A DNA stretch of 64,000 nucleotides from Myoxocephalus aenaeus (GCA_038501785.1 JBAMJR010000097.1:4155001-4219000); one strand, 5' to 3'. Shown: positions 1 through 11,900, counted from the stretch's first letter. The notes: a model not told the origin generated them from the sequence alone. Translations and numbers: made by a program.

Positions 1-1000
1 CTTCAGGCTGTCATTGACTGCAAAGGATTTTCAACAAAGTATTAAAAGTGACAATTAGATTTATGATTAGATTAATTTGTCCAATTACTTTTGGTCCCTT
101 AAAAACTGGGTGGCCACTTATACACGTGTTGTAGTTCCTACACCGTTCACCTGATTTGCATGTAAATACCCTCAAATTAAAGCTGAAAGTCTGCACTTAA
201 AGCACATCTTGATTTTTTCATTTCAACTCCATTGTTGTGGTGTACAGAGCCAAAATAATGAAAAATGTGTCAATGTCCAAATATTTACGGACCTGACTGT
301 AGAACCGTCGCAAGTGAAATAAATGTGCAAGGAATGGTTGGAAAGGGGGTGAGGGAGACCAAATAAGTGGTGAAAGTCTTCTGGAGGGTGCCGTCTGTCT
401 GTGCATCGACACGCTCTCCATCACAGCCCCGCTGCCCCCGAGCAGCAGGTGCACTGGTTTTGGTGAGAGATCTTTCTGACACTTGCAATGAGTGACGAGA
501 CCCACACATCTAACAACACAGGAGGGAAGCGAGTGACACGCGCACGACTTCTCCCCTCCTGTCGGTTTTTAGGCACATGTTCCCGGTTTACCACTGTCCT
601 TTGAAATGTCCGAAGACATTGAAGTGGTTAGAATAAATCCATGGAATTGAGAAACATGGTTAAAAAAAAAAAAAGTCACTCGAGTCAATTAACACAAGCA
701 ATCTGACAATCATACAGATCTTTAACCACCCCTTACTTGGAAGAGGAAAACAAAAGTCAAGCTAGTTTACAGACCAGCTTCCTGGTTGACTTTGACCTAC
801 TGCACTTACTATAGATGTGCGCACATACTTCCTGTACAATGGAGAATTACTACCATCATTTCAAGTGCACTCTTTCAGTTTCACTTTAAAATACAGTGGT
901 TTGGATCAACCTTTTTGAGTGCTTAAAACAAAACGGTGTTGAATTTCAAACCGTCATTACCAGTTGCATATGAAGCATTTTTCCAAAAGAAAATGAAGTC

Positions 1001-1026
1001 TTTTTTTTTTTTTTTTTTTTTTTTTT
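1001..1026. repeat. Poly-T tract, 26 nt
   Basis: An uninterrupted run of 26 T sits in the inferred dpf3 intron. It could be the tail of a minus-strand retroelement or a simple homopolymer; no flanking element was recognised. Confidence 0.9.
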
Positions 1027-1852
1027 AAGAAAGCAAAAGAAGTAGAACATTGTGCAGCAGAAATATATGTTACTCTGCTTTCCTCTTTTGCTAATAAACC
1101 CCAGAAATGCATCTTGCAACCACCTGAAAGTCCAGACCCCCAAGTTTGGAACCACAGGTTTAGGTAATCTCTTGGCTTGTCTGCTCATTTCTTGCACCAT
1201 TATTGTTTTGTTTTTTAAAATGTTATTTCCCTGTGTATGCTGATCACAACAATTTTTTGTGTGAATCCAGTTCAACCTAAACTGATATAAATGATATTAA
1301 ATCAATACAAGACCCAAGCTGTAATAAACCATAATTATCCTGTAAAATGTAGCTGCCTCGAGGCGGTAAACTAAACTGTTTTAGGGCTTTTAATGAGGTG
1401 CCTCAGAGGTATGTGCCCCACATCTTGGATATCTTCCAGTTGAGTAGAGAAGGTGAGTGTGTACGCATGAGGGCGAGGAACAAGAGTACATCTTGTGGCC
1501 AGTGGGGCCTCCGCTATCAGCGTGTTCCCGTCAACGGTTCATCGCGTCACATGGTTGCAACCGTAACGTGAACATGTGTCAACACTCAATTTGCATATCT
1601 GACGACAAACTTTACTTTGCAGGAGAGTAGCTCACAGAGGCAAAGTGATCATGACAGTTGGAAATAAACTCCAGTGTCTACTTCAACATGGTCCAACAAC
1701 AGCATTCCAGAGACAGTATTAGATCTGACTGACATGAAGAATAAAAGGAGAACAAAAATCTGATCTACAAACACAATTCTCCTCGGGAGGTTTCTCAAAT
1801 TTGTAGGTGCATTGCTCCTTCACAGGAAGCTAGAGCCACCACATAACAAGAG

Positions 1853-1886
1853 AGGGGGAGGAGGAGGAGGAGGAGGAAGAGGAGGG
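1853..1886. repeat. GGA-rich purine microsatellite
   Basis: This is an imperfect (GGA)n stretch immediately upstream of the hAT insertion. It is a simple repeat with no gene association beyond lying in the dpf3 intron. Confidence 0.85.
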
Positions 1887-1918
1887 CCTACAGAGTAACT
1901 GCATCCTGACAACAACCG

Positions 1919-1926
1919 CTGATTAC
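1919..1926. repeat. Left target-site duplication of the hAT element
   Basis: The 8-mer CTGATTAC lies directly before the left terminal inverted repeat and is repeated exactly at 4525-4532 directly after the right one. An 8-bp duplication is the hallmark of hAT-superfamily insertion. Confidence 0.9.
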
Positions 1927-2398
1927 CAGTGGTGTATAAAGTACCCAAAAGCCGTACTTGAGTAAAAGTAAAGATACCTTACTGGAAAATTACTCCAGTA
2001 AAAGTAAAAGTCACCTATTAAAATACTACTTGAGTAAAAGTCTTAAAGTATCTGATATTTTCTGTACTTAAGTATCAAAAGTATTTTTCTGATATAAAAT
2101 GTACTTAACTATTGAAAGTAAAAGTACATGCTTTTAATAAAAAAGCAAAGGGTCAGAATTTTGAGAATTATGAAGTTTATTCTTTTAAGTGCTGTGGTCA
2201 CCGTGACCAAGGACCAGGAGTTGTGTTGAAAATAATTGGGTTGGCTGTGATCATCCATATATATTATGTTCAACATAATATATTGTACCTAAGTATACTT
2301 TTGCATCTACTATGAACTTATCATCATAATTCTCCAAAAAGCAATATGACACTAAGGAGTTGTAACAGTGTGGTTATAAGTATGCTCATTCCGCCCGG

Positions 2399-2464
2399 TA
2401 CCGGGCTGTGGGGCCCTTGGTACCGGGCTGTGGGGCCCTTGGTACCGGGCTGTGGGGCCCTTGG
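2399..2464. repeat. 22-bp direct repeat, three copies
   Basis: Three identical head-to-tail 22-bp units, each starting TACCGGGCTGTGG, occupy 2399-2420, 2421-2442 and 2443-2464. A diverged partial fourth begins at 2465. The GGTACCGGGC-type sequence followed by GGGCCGCACAG resembles GC-rich stretches found in vertebrate hAT elements; that resemblance is from memory. Confidence 0.9.
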
Positions 2465-2610
2465 TACTGGGCCGCACAGAAAGAATGAATAAAAAATTTA
2501 AATAAAAAAAATAAAAGGCCGGAACGATGTTTTATTGTGAAAAGACCGCATACATCCGTCTGTGGTTACTCTAAAAATGAAACTTAAAAGTCTGTTTAAC
2601 TTTGCCGGTG

Positions 2611-2709
2611 TTCTGGATTAAAACCAAGGCAGAGTATCCTGAGATCGCCAAAAAAGCACGAAAACCTGCTTCCATTTCAACATTCTGTCTTTGTGAAGCG
2701 GATTATAAA
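2611..2709 (+). pseudogene. Remnant of hAT transposase C-terminal (hATC) domain
   Basis: Read on the plus strand from 2611, about 30 codons give FWIKTKAEYPEIAKKA, then a divergent stretch, then CLCEAD. This matches the end of hAT-family transposases and their ZBED/FAM200-type descendants, where an EYP-x-(I/L) helix is followed by a (Y/C)LCEAGFS motif in the dimerisation domain. The frame has no start codon, the upstream sequence is broken by a stop, and the downstream part is replaced by the 37-bp minisatellite, so it is a relic. Assignment rests on the motif alone. Confidence 0.7.
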
Positions 2710-2713
2710 CTAA

Positions 2714-4133
2714 GCAGTAGACTGGACTAAAGGTTTAGTTAGCAGTAGAGTCAGTAGACTGGACTAAAGGTTTAGTTAGGAGTAGAGTCAGTAGACTGGA
2801 CTAAAGGTTTAGTTAGCAGTAGAGTCAGTAGACTGGACTAAAGGTTTAGTTAGGAGTAGAGTCAGTAGACTGGACTAAAGGTTTAGTTAGGAGTAGAGTC
2901 AGTAGACTGGACTAAAGGTTTAGTTAGGAGTAGAGTCAGTAGACTGGACTAAAGGTTTAGTTAGCAGTAGAGTCAGTAGACTGGACTAAAGGTTTAGTTA
3001 GCAGTAGAGTCAGTAGACTGGACTAAAGGTTTAGTTAGCAGTAGAGTCAGTAGACTGGACTAAAGGTTTAGTTAGCAGTAGAGTCAGTAGACTGGACTAA
3101 AGGTTTAGTTAGGAGTAGAGTCAGTAGACTGGACTAAAGGTTTAGTTAGCAGTAGAGTCAGTAGACTGGACTAAAGGTTTAGTTAGCAGTAGAGTCAGTA
3201 GACTGGACTAAAGGTTTAGTTAGCAGTAGAGTCAGTAGACTGGACTAAAGGTTTAGTTAGGAGTAGAGTCAGTAGACTGGACTAAAGGTTTAGTTAGCAG
3301 TAGAGTCAGTAGACTGGACTAAAGGTTTAGTTAGGAGTAGAGTCAGTAGACTGGACTAAAGGTTTAGTTAGGAGTAGAGTCAGTAGACTGGACTAAAGGT
3401 TTAGTTAGGAGTAGAGTCAGTAGACTGGACTAAAGGTTTAGTTAGCAGTAGAGTCAGTAGACTGGACTAAAGGTTTAGTTAGGAGTAGAGTCAGTAGACT
3501 GGACTAAAGGTTTAGTTAGGAGTAGAGTCAGTAGACTGGACTAAAGGTTTAGTAAGCAGTAGAGTCAGTAGACTGGACTAAAGGTTTAGTTAGCAGTAGA
3601 GTCAGTAGACTGGACTAAAGGTTTAGTTAGCAGTAGAGTCAGTAGACTGGACTAAAGGTTTAGTTAGCAGTAGAGTCAGTAGACTGGACTAAAGGTTTAG
3701 TTAGGAGTAGAGTCAGTAGACTGGACTAAAGGTTTAGTAAGCAGTAGAGTCAGTAGACTGGACTAAAGGTTTAGTTAGCAGTAGAGTCAGTAGACTGGAC
3801 TAAAGGTTTAGTTAGGAGTAGAGTCAGTAGACTGGACTAAAGGTTTAGTTAGGAGTAGAGTCAGTAGACTGGACTAAAGGTTTAGTTAGCAGTAGAGTCA
3901 GTAGACTGGACTAAAGGTTTAGTTAGCAGTAGAGTCAGTAGACTGGACTAAAGGTTTAGTTAGCAGTAGAGTCAGTAGACTGGACTAAAGGTTTAGTTAG
4001 CAGTAGAGTCAGTAGACTGGACTAAAGGTTTAGTTAGCAGTAGAGTCAGTAGACTGGACTAAAGGTTTAGTTAGCAGTAGAGTCAGTAGACTGGACTAAA
4101 GGTTTAGTTAGCAGTAGAGTCAGTAGACTGGAC
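2714..4133. repeat. 37-bp minisatellite, about 38 copies
   Basis: A tandem array of about 38 copies of a 37-bp unit containing AGTCAGTAGACTGGACTAAA is located inside the hAT element. The units are almost identical. The main variation is C or G at the second base of the GC/GGAGTAGAG junction. Two copies (around 3553 and 3738) share a T-to-A change and lie 185 bp, exactly five units, apart. The last seven junctions are all of the C type. There are no variable spacers, so it is not a CRISPR-like array. Low divergence points to recent expansion or homogenisation. Confidence 0.97.
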
Positions 4134-4524
4134 ATAACGAACACACGTCAGGTGTCGTTGTCTCCCGTCTCTCCGAGGTCGGACCCGGTCTGTGAAAATA
4201 TTGTCTCCACGTAACCGGTATGTGGCGCATAAAGGTTTGGGAGTGCTGGACGAGAGGATGTAGAGGGAAAATGCAGAATATTGTGATTCGCAAAACCTGC
4301 TTGGTGGAGTCTGTGTTTTTTCTTTCTAAAGATAGATGTGATTTTGTAGCGAGTAACGAAGGTTTCAGGGGAAATGTATCGGAGTAAAAGTACCAGTTTT
4401 CTTTGCAAAATGTAGTGAAGTAAAAGTAAACAGAAATATAAATAGTAAAGTAGAGTACAGATATCCCAAAAAACTACTTAAGTACAGTAACGAAGTATTT
4501 CTACTTCGTTACTATACACCACTG

Positions 4525-4532
4525 CTGATTAC
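4525..4532. repeat. Right target-site duplication of the hAT element
   Basis: CTGATTAC lies directly after the right terminal inverted repeat and is identical to the copy at 1919-1926. Confidence 0.9.
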
Positions 4533-6433
4533 ACCAATCAGAACAACACAGTCTGGCTGAGGGCTGGAGTAAAACCAGACCATACACCTCCACACTGCAG
4601 GGCCAATAAACAACAGGACCGGCTCACTCAAAGTCTACTCAGCTCAAATGACAAGGTAGTTGACGAATAGGGAAGGAGCTCCCGATGTAATGTCAGCAGA
4701 GCTGTGGGCTGGAAGATGTGTCCAACTCCAGCTGTGGCTAAAATTTTAATGAGCAGCTTTGTGAGCCTCTTTTTTAATCAAATATTCCAGACTCCATTTT
4801 AATCAGCAGATTCTGGAGATTACTGTCCTCCCATGCTCACATAGGGACAGACCCCACACAGGCGTGCACAGGCTTGCACACCGCAACTTCATCCGCCACC
4901 CTACAACAAAGTCAAACCAGCGTTTCATTTCCCTGAAGTGAATCATCTTAATACAAAAAAAAAGGTCAAAATGGTCCACAGGAGCGACATCCAATTAGTG
5001 TCAAGTGTGACTAATTATAATCTGGCAAACATGTGAAATGAAGTCAGAAACCCGAGACAGAGGCTAATTATAGCACATTGAAACACTTCATTAAGCACAG
5101 TTTATAGCAAGGAGACCGATTCCACATCAGAATGCTAAAGCGTCTCCGAGATAAAGACAATTTTCAGTTGGGTTAGATTACTATAACTAGTCTCCAAACT
5201 GGTCATCTGCAAAATGATCCTCTGCAAAAAAATGTCAACGTCCAATTGTTTGAAATGGACAATCAGGGATCAAAACATAAATACATTCTGAACATTTCCC
5301 TAGGTGTAGTAACAATGTCATAACAACAATGGCAACAGTGTGGGTGGTGTGTGGTCCACTCCTTGCGCGTACAGTCCACGGAGGTGCCGGGGTACCTCCA
5401 TGGAGGAGCAGATGGTTCTCCTGCTTGTGCCCAACACTTCCTCTCTGTCGGAGCATCTCTCTGACAGATGGGCCCAGGATCCTGGACCAAGCTAATCTCC
5501 AGCACTCCTCCACTTAAAGGCACAGTGAAGTGCCTGTTCTACCTCCACAGTCCCACCGAGCCGTGATGGTGAGGAGAACACACCAATGCAGGCTGAACGC
5601 TTCGCTCGCGTCCAACCAAAATGTGCGTGACAACAAACGCAAACAATTATTAGTGTAAATGTTAAAAGAAATATGACATGAAAGCAGGAGGCTAGCGGGA
5701 GTCTAACTTACAGTAACATGCTAACGAGTGGAATTGGTGAAACAATACAGTGGAACAAAGGGGGGGAATGGAGAAAAAGGTGGAGCATTTCTTTGAAGTT
5801 GAAGGATAAAAACGACTAAAGCGCAGGCTATTTGAGCACGGAGTGACACGCTATTTCCAACGGCGGACGCAAATTGCTGTCACTTTAGTCGATTTCGCCA
5901 GCAAGCATGCAAATACAAAATGCCTCCTCCCTTGCTTTACCGGGTCCTGACCACGTCTGCGCTCGGAGGAGCCAAAGTTGACATGTCGGCAATTCCCAAC
6001 CAACTATAAACGACTTTCGGGAATGTCAGATGATATATCCCCCTGCTATGCCCGACCGAGCACGAAGAAAATCGGCTTTCAATTATTCGGTGCAGCGCAA
6101 AGGCACGTTGTCGACAGTTTTCAAATAAATGTATAGCCCAGGAAAGACGACACTCTCTTGTGTTGAAGCCGTACGGAGGAAATGCTCCTCTAGTGCGGTC
6201 CAAATGCCAGTCAGCCGAACGCACATGTTAAAGACTAAATGTTCAAATTATGTGGAATAAAAGAACTATGCGAGGCTACTTTGCAATGCAAGAAGTACAC
6301 AGAAATGAATTTGGACAGCTCAATCTGTCATATGCACACGGCTGAAAAACACATGCAGGAACAGCCAGTTTTAATGTACAAGTTGGCAACTAAGTAATCA
6401 TTCCCAATTTCTTAAATGTCTTTAATTACTTAC
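4533..6433. other. Promoter-proximal part of dpf3 intron 1
   Basis: This is inferred intronic sequence between the hAT element and the dpf3 exon 1 donor. Local CpG content rises visibly from about 5560 to 6200, as expected close to a vertebrate promoter. Short open frames on both strands at 5235-5523 overlap each other and resemble nothing recognised, so no exon is called. Confidence 0.5.
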
Positions 6434-6465
6434 GCTTTTAGTGGATTCTGAATGACAGCCGCCAT
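6434..6465 (-). CDS. dpf3: dpf3 first coding exon (double PHD fingers 3), gene partial
   Basis: DPF3 (BAF45C) is a subunit of the BAF/SWI-SNF chromatin-remodelling complex that reads acetylated and methylated histone H3 through tandem PHD fingers and acts in heart and muscle development. Only the first coding exon is here. It starts with an ATG in AAAATGGCG context and encodes MAAVIQNPLK plus two bases of the next codon, then a perfect GTAAGT donor at 6433-6428. Human DPF3, as remembered, begins MATVIHNPLKALG, and the phase-2 split of the Ala codon fits. The remainder, including the PHD fingers, lies beyond the left edge. The neighbour zfyve1 is also near DPF3 in human 14q24, which supports the call. 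DPF1 and DPF2 start differently. Confidence 0.82.
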
Positions 6466-6650
6466 TTTGCTACAATGTAACGCAATATCGGCGTCTTGCA
6501 GTTCTGAGGGAAACCTACAGGAATTGACCAATCGGAGCTCGGGGTGAAATCGTGGACCAATACATCTGCAGCATACGCGGATGGGGCGTGGCTTTATGGG
6601 GTAAACTGTCAAAATTATTTTAAAGGGTTTTCCCTTGTATTTGTATTGTA
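6466..6650 (-). promoter_or_regulatory. Probable dpf3 promoter and 5' leader
   Basis: This region lies immediately upstream of the dpf3 ATG. On the minus strand it contains ATTGGTC at about 6515-6521 and 6550-6560, which are CCAAT-box-like, and no TATA box near the ATG. The transcription start cannot be fixed from sequence alone. Confidence 0.4.
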
Positions 6651-6968
6651 CAGAACTGAATAACAGCACTTTTAAAGAGACCCTTACTGGATCTTGGATA
6701 TGTATCAAGTGAAATTCCCTCCTGGCATGCTGAAAATATGCAGTGCAATTGGCACAGAATATCAACATGGAAGCTTGTGTTTAATTATTTATTAAAATAA
6801 TTCTAAATCATTTATCATCATCAATAAGTCCCAAGCAAATACATTTCCCTCATTTTATCTGAAGCGGCAGTGTTGGAAAGGAGTGGAAGCCAGGCTCATA
6901 ATACACAGTTGTGCACACAATCTATTCCTCCCACATACAGTACACTAAGTGGTTAGACAGGCTCATTT

Positions 6969-7064
<96 letters not shown>

Positions 7065-8100
7065 TAACATTGAGGCAATTCCAGATGATGTGTTTTTTGA
7101 CTGATGGGAGCTGGTACAACTTTAATCTTGTGCAAATCTTCCATCAAGGTAGTATCCACACATCATTGTTTAAATTGCATCAATCATTCCAGCTTGATTT
7201 GTAGGTTGGAGGTGAGAAGTGTTGATGATAGCGTCCAACCTAATCAAGAAAGTAGAACTGGACATCAAGATAAAACGCATATCTGAAGCAAATGACTGCA
7301 CAATTTGCACGGGAATGAACTCCAGTACAAGTGACATGACATGATGCATTTCCTATTCTGTGCAATATTAGCACCTCCAAGGAGGGTTGTGTGTGTGATG
7401 CAACATTCAGACAGATAAATCTATTTTCAGACAAGGCAGACAAAACATTTCCTCATCAGACATCAAAACCAACAAGATCAAAGCTAGGAGCAAAGGGAGA
7501 ATTCACTTTATCTACAAAGCTTACAATTGACAAAGACCCCTTTTTACCTAATTTTTAACACCAAAATACAAGCATATGTGTTAAAGGCATCACCTTGTGC
7601 TTTGTATGATATCCACATGTAAAGCTCTCAGTCACTAAATATGGTTCAATATCGTATCATTGCCACAATCGAGCATCAATTTCTTCTGTGTAATGCTTAA
7701 AGACAAAAGGACAAAAACTATGAGGCAAGAAAGAGTGGTTTGCATACAGTCGCTACAAAGTATATAAATATCCATACAGTAATTAATGTCAAACAAAAAA
7801 GGAAAATATACATTATCAATAAGGGAAAAACAAGCTGTGAAGAGCTAAAACACAACTACAATGTGTTGTCCTTATCCTGTCAGTCTGTGCCTACAGAGAC
7901 GTGGAGGCGTGGGTGTAACATGTAAAGCTGCTTTGAAGACAAATTTGAATGTTCTTCAGATCTGCAAAACATTGTCCATACAAACAACTATAAATATTCA
8001 GAAAACAATTAAAATCAAGGTGTCACGAAAGCAAATTTGAACATGAAATACATACATTTTGTAACATGGATAAACTGAATTGCCGCTTGGTAAAAGAGAT
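6651..8100. other. Intergenic DNA between dpf3 and zfyve1
   Basis: This interval separates the 5' end of dpf3 from the 3' end of zfyve1, both on the minus strand. It holds a long (AC)n tract at 6971-7058 and otherwise A+T-rich sequence. In human, DCAF4 lies between these genes; no WD-repeat coding exon was seen here. Confidence 0.6.
6971..7058. repeat. (AC)44 microsatellite
   Basis: An uninterrupted 88-bp AC dinucleotide tract with no second motif. It is likely to be length-polymorphic. Confidence 0.98.
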
Positions 8101-8107
8101 AGTGAGG

Positions 8108-8113
8108 TTTATT
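8108..8113 (-). terminator. Candidate zfyve1 polyadenylation signal
   Basis: The plus-strand TTTATT reads AATAAA on the minus strand, about 850 nt beyond the zfyve1 stop codon. It is the first canonical hexamer noticed downstream, so the 3' UTR is inferred to run from 8960 to about 8090. Confidence 0.4.
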
Positions 8114-8960
8114 CAGAGACCATCCTCTGAACAAGTAAAAGGCCATGGGTCTTCATGAGTGTTCATGTTTTTTTTTTGTATTTTCAATACATAAATAATT
8201 TTTAGCGTTTCAAATTTACACCCCTCTAACATAGTTCTATGTATTCATACATCCACAAATTACATGATTAAATCTAAACATTATACCAGTACAGACACAG
8301 TGACCTGAATGATATTTGGCACACCAGATATCTACAATCTAGACCTACTGAGGTAGATTTCAGCTCAGTTTGGGTCAGACTAGTTGATCATCTGGATATG
8401 GTAAGCAACAGCCTATAACAGCTGAAAAAGGCTTAGTGCAAAAAATAAAATGTTGCGATACAGCATGCAATGGAACCTGCAGTTATACCTGCACGGGTAT
8501 AAAATATCTCCTTGCCATTACACGTGCGACATCAGAGAAACAATGCTCAATAATAAGAATAGCTGAAAACTAATAACACCAACCCCACAGGGTTCTCAAC
8601 TAACTAATACTCTTTAAATGATACATTTTTTTTATATATTTTCTGATAGTAGAAAAATAGCTCAACAGCCTTATTCAACGTAAAATTAGGGACTCGTGTC
8701 AATAAGAATTCAAAAATTCTCTCTGAATAAATCAGCGTGGAACGGTAGGTTTCACACTCAGTCAAGTAACGCACATGTTCTGGCTGTTCTACAAAAGGCC
8801 ACAGGAACTCTGCTAAATGTCCTACATGTATGCCGAAACACTTCCTTTCCACAGACACAAGACAGAACCTTTACATTAACGGAGGTAAAGCAGTGACAGA
8901 CTGCGAGCTGAGTGAGTGAACGGTTCTCTCCAGTGCTCTGAGGAAGGAAGGCCTTCCCTG

Positions 8961-11900
8961 TTAAAGGTCCCCAGGTTTCTGGTTGCAGCCGGTGCAGACG
9001 CGCACAGGGTGGTCCCAGCCCCGGGATGGAACCGGCCGACGCTCCGGGGAGCAGTCGTCACACACTCCTTGGCCACAGGCACGGCAGTGGTGCTTGGACA
9101 GCTTGGAAGAGAACTCGCGCTGGCAGTTGTGGCAGGACAGGATGTCCTGGTCAGGCACCCAGTAGGCAGGACGAGCGGCATCTTTCACGAGGCCTGCCGG
9201 TCAACACGTAACATAAGTACACACTCGTACACCAGCAGGTTTCAGAAATGGTATAGGGTAACACTTTTACATTTGCAAAAACACATGGTGGTAACTTTAA
9301 GTCACTTTAAACATCTAAAGAAACAGCTCGACCGTTTTGGACAGATGCTGAGAAGATTGAGAACACCCATGTCTGTTAGCTTAGCTTAGCTTAGCATAAT
9401 GACCGGACACAGAAGAGAACTGCGAGCCTAACTGTGTCCAAAGGATACTGCAGAGTGTAGACCAACATTATATTTACTGGTAAAGGGCATTGATAAATAA
9501 CCTGATTGATAGCCTGGTATATCAGGTTATCAATGTCCAAAGCTCAGTAATTAATGTTCCATCTTGTTTGTTTAATCTGTACAAAAACTAAAGTAATAGC
9601 GGGGAGATGTGGTTTAGTGGGGGGTTATGTCCTGGACATTTTCTTGGCAGGAAGCAATGACTTCCTGAAATCTCTACTGGTTGCCTGGCAACTACTCCCA
9701 GCCAAGAAATCCAGAAGTCCAGCACGTAACCTCCCCCTAAAACATCAATTCCCAAAATGTTGAGCTGTTTCTTTAATTTGGAGGTGCAGTCACGTACTGT
9801 AATTAACATACTAGACTGTTAAATTCCTAGTTACCATTGCTTCATTTAAGCTTCATCCATGCTTATTCTCCTCACTACTGTTTGAAGTGCACCATAACCT
9901 AAAGCCTTGGCCGTCTTGGTTGGGGTATCCGTGGAAACATGGAAACAAGATTTGGATTTGGATGTATGTATTTAGCTCCGATTGGAGCAGACCTTACTCT
10001 GGGCTACATTTTGGGTGGTGATGAATATCTAAGTTTTCACCAGGATATCAAGTCATCAAACTCACATTCATGTATGCCCTTTACCAGTCAATCTAGGTCT
10101 AGAGTCTTATTTAGCAGCCCAATATACATTAATAATAATATGTTATGTCTAAGACACGCTTGAAAAAACAACCTGAGGGGAAAATAAGGGCTATGCCTTT
10201 TACTGTGTGTCTGAGTGAGTACAGCGTTTATTCTTGCTCAGCAGGCTTTGCAATCTCTTCCCGTGCAGCGGAGCCAGTTTTCTCAATCTAAAACACATTT
10301 TGGATTATCTTGACAGAATTCTAGACATCTAGACATATTGGCTGTTAGAAAAAGTGTTGGACCAAAATGTGTGCATAGATTTGCACATATAGTGACTGAT
10401 CCAGACGACTGCACAGTCTATGAGAAATCGTTATGTATGCATCGTCAAGAAACCTCAATCCATTCATATTATTGACTCAAGACATATGCAGGAACGGTGA
10501 GTTCATGGCAGGAATTCTTGTAAAAAAGAAATGAATAAACAGGGTAACTGATTATCTTTCTTGCCTGTGCACTAAGACTAAATGACTGCAATAACTGAAA
10601 TAAACAGAGCACTTTGATATGGAAGCACTGCCTCTGACATGTCCACAAGAGATAGTAGAAGGTCGTTTTAGGTTCTGTAGCAAGCATGCGTGGGGGAGGG
10701 TTTTAAATTTGTAGGCCATAAAACCTTTTATTGGCAGGAATAAGTTACAAACAAATGCAAATTCAGTTTTTGAACTTCTCTTTGATAAAACGTATAATTT
10801 AAGTAATTCATCAGAGTCTACTCAATAATAGCAGCAGAACACACAAGGCTGGTTGGGAACCAAATGTCCCTGTTTGGACTGTGGGCTTTTGTAAAAGCAG
10901 TCATTGTAAAAGCTCTATTAGGCCATCATTATATTAGGGGCATCCCATATTCCTTAACAGGGAGGCTTTGGCAGTCAGACTCCTGCTTAACATTTGAGAG
11001 TTCAAACTAGAAACAAGGCCTCACTGTGTTTATTTTTACTGTAAATAAGCAGGTTACACCTCTGCCAGCAGAGGGCATTGTATCCATTCACTCACATTTA
11101 CTGGGGTCACGTATTCCTGTTACGCAACAATCCTCTTTAGGTTTTGTTTAGGGCAACACTCACCAAGTGGGATGTCAATAGCAGTGACCACAACTCCAAT
11201 AGTGTTGGTGACTGCTTCCCCAACCTTCCTGGCCAGGGTTCCACCTTCTTCCTCCTCCAGCTCTGCCTCAAGCAGCTCTGCATAGAGAAAATAGCTTTGC
11301 TCAAGCACCGCTCAACCAAATGTCACTCGACCGCATAGCACACAGAAGAGGAAAAAAAAACGAAAAACAACTGACATTGTTGAGAGCGTGTACCTGCGTA
11401 TGAAGCTCTCTGTTCGAAGCAGACGTCACAGACTCTGACGGGGGCAAGACCCCAACCTCTCTCAGGGACGGGCGCAGCTTTGGAAGAGCAGCCGTCGCAG
11501 AAGCCCTCCCCACAGGCACGGCAGTGATGCTTGGTGTCGTTGTCGTGGAAGACTGTGTGACACTTATGGCACACCTTGTACAAAAAAAAAATACAAAAAA
11601 ACAACAACAGCAGAAGCTTTATTGACAAAGAGCAGGAGGGATGCAATCTGAGTTTATCTAAGTTTTATCTCATGACCTGGCAACATATATTGCGTAACAG
11701 GCGCAGATCAACACAGACGGTAAACATAGCTCTGGACACGAAAGTGTTGACTTGGCTGTCGGTGGTTGGTGGCAGAAGGTCGGACTGTGTCGCTCACCAA
11801 GATGAGGGAGTTGGGTTTCCAGTAGGCTGGGGCGATCTGATCTGTCAGCCAAGAGGTGACAGCCTTGGCAGGCTTGACACTGAGCTCTGACACAGACTGG

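Larger units (their letters stand above)
1..1926. other. Left part of dpf3 intron 1, no exon seen
   Basis: This stretch lies downstream of the dpf3 first coding exon and is inferred to be part of its large first intron. No reading frame resembling the next DPF3 exon was found on the minus strand. It contains a 26-nt T run at 1001-1026 and a GGA-rich purine stretch at about 1853-1886. The next dpf3 exon must lie beyond the left edge of the window. Confidence 0.6.
1927..4524. mobile_element. hAT-type DNA transposon, non-autonomous and composite
   Basis: The element is bounded by 12-bp perfect terminal inverted repeats: CAGTGGTGTATA at the left end and its reverse complement at the right end. 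An identical 8-bp duplication flanks it, at 1919-1926 and 4525-4532. Both ends carry the AGTAAAAGTA-rich subterminal sequence common in teleost genomes. The interior (2598 bp in total) holds a 22-bp triplication at 2399-2464, a decayed transposase C-terminus at about 2611-2709, and a 37-bp minisatellite filling 2714-4133. No intact transposase frame exists, so it can only have moved with enzyme supplied by another copy. It sits in the first intron of dpf3. The perfect duplication suggests a fairly recent insertion or a lineage-restricted copy; this is inference. Confidence 0.9.

Noticed and set aside
2714..4133. Regular array that could look like a CRISPR
   Set aside because: The units are contiguous identical 37-mers without variable spacers, inside a eukaryotic DNA transposon.
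5235..5523. Overlapping open frames on both strands
   Set aside because: Mutually overlapping, no family resemblance, and inside the inferred dpf3 intron.
5849..5864. A 15-mer GCTATTTCCAACGGC shared with about 15279-15293, both near gene 5' ends
   Set aside because: One or two chance 15-mer matches are expected in a window of this size, and the flanks do not align.
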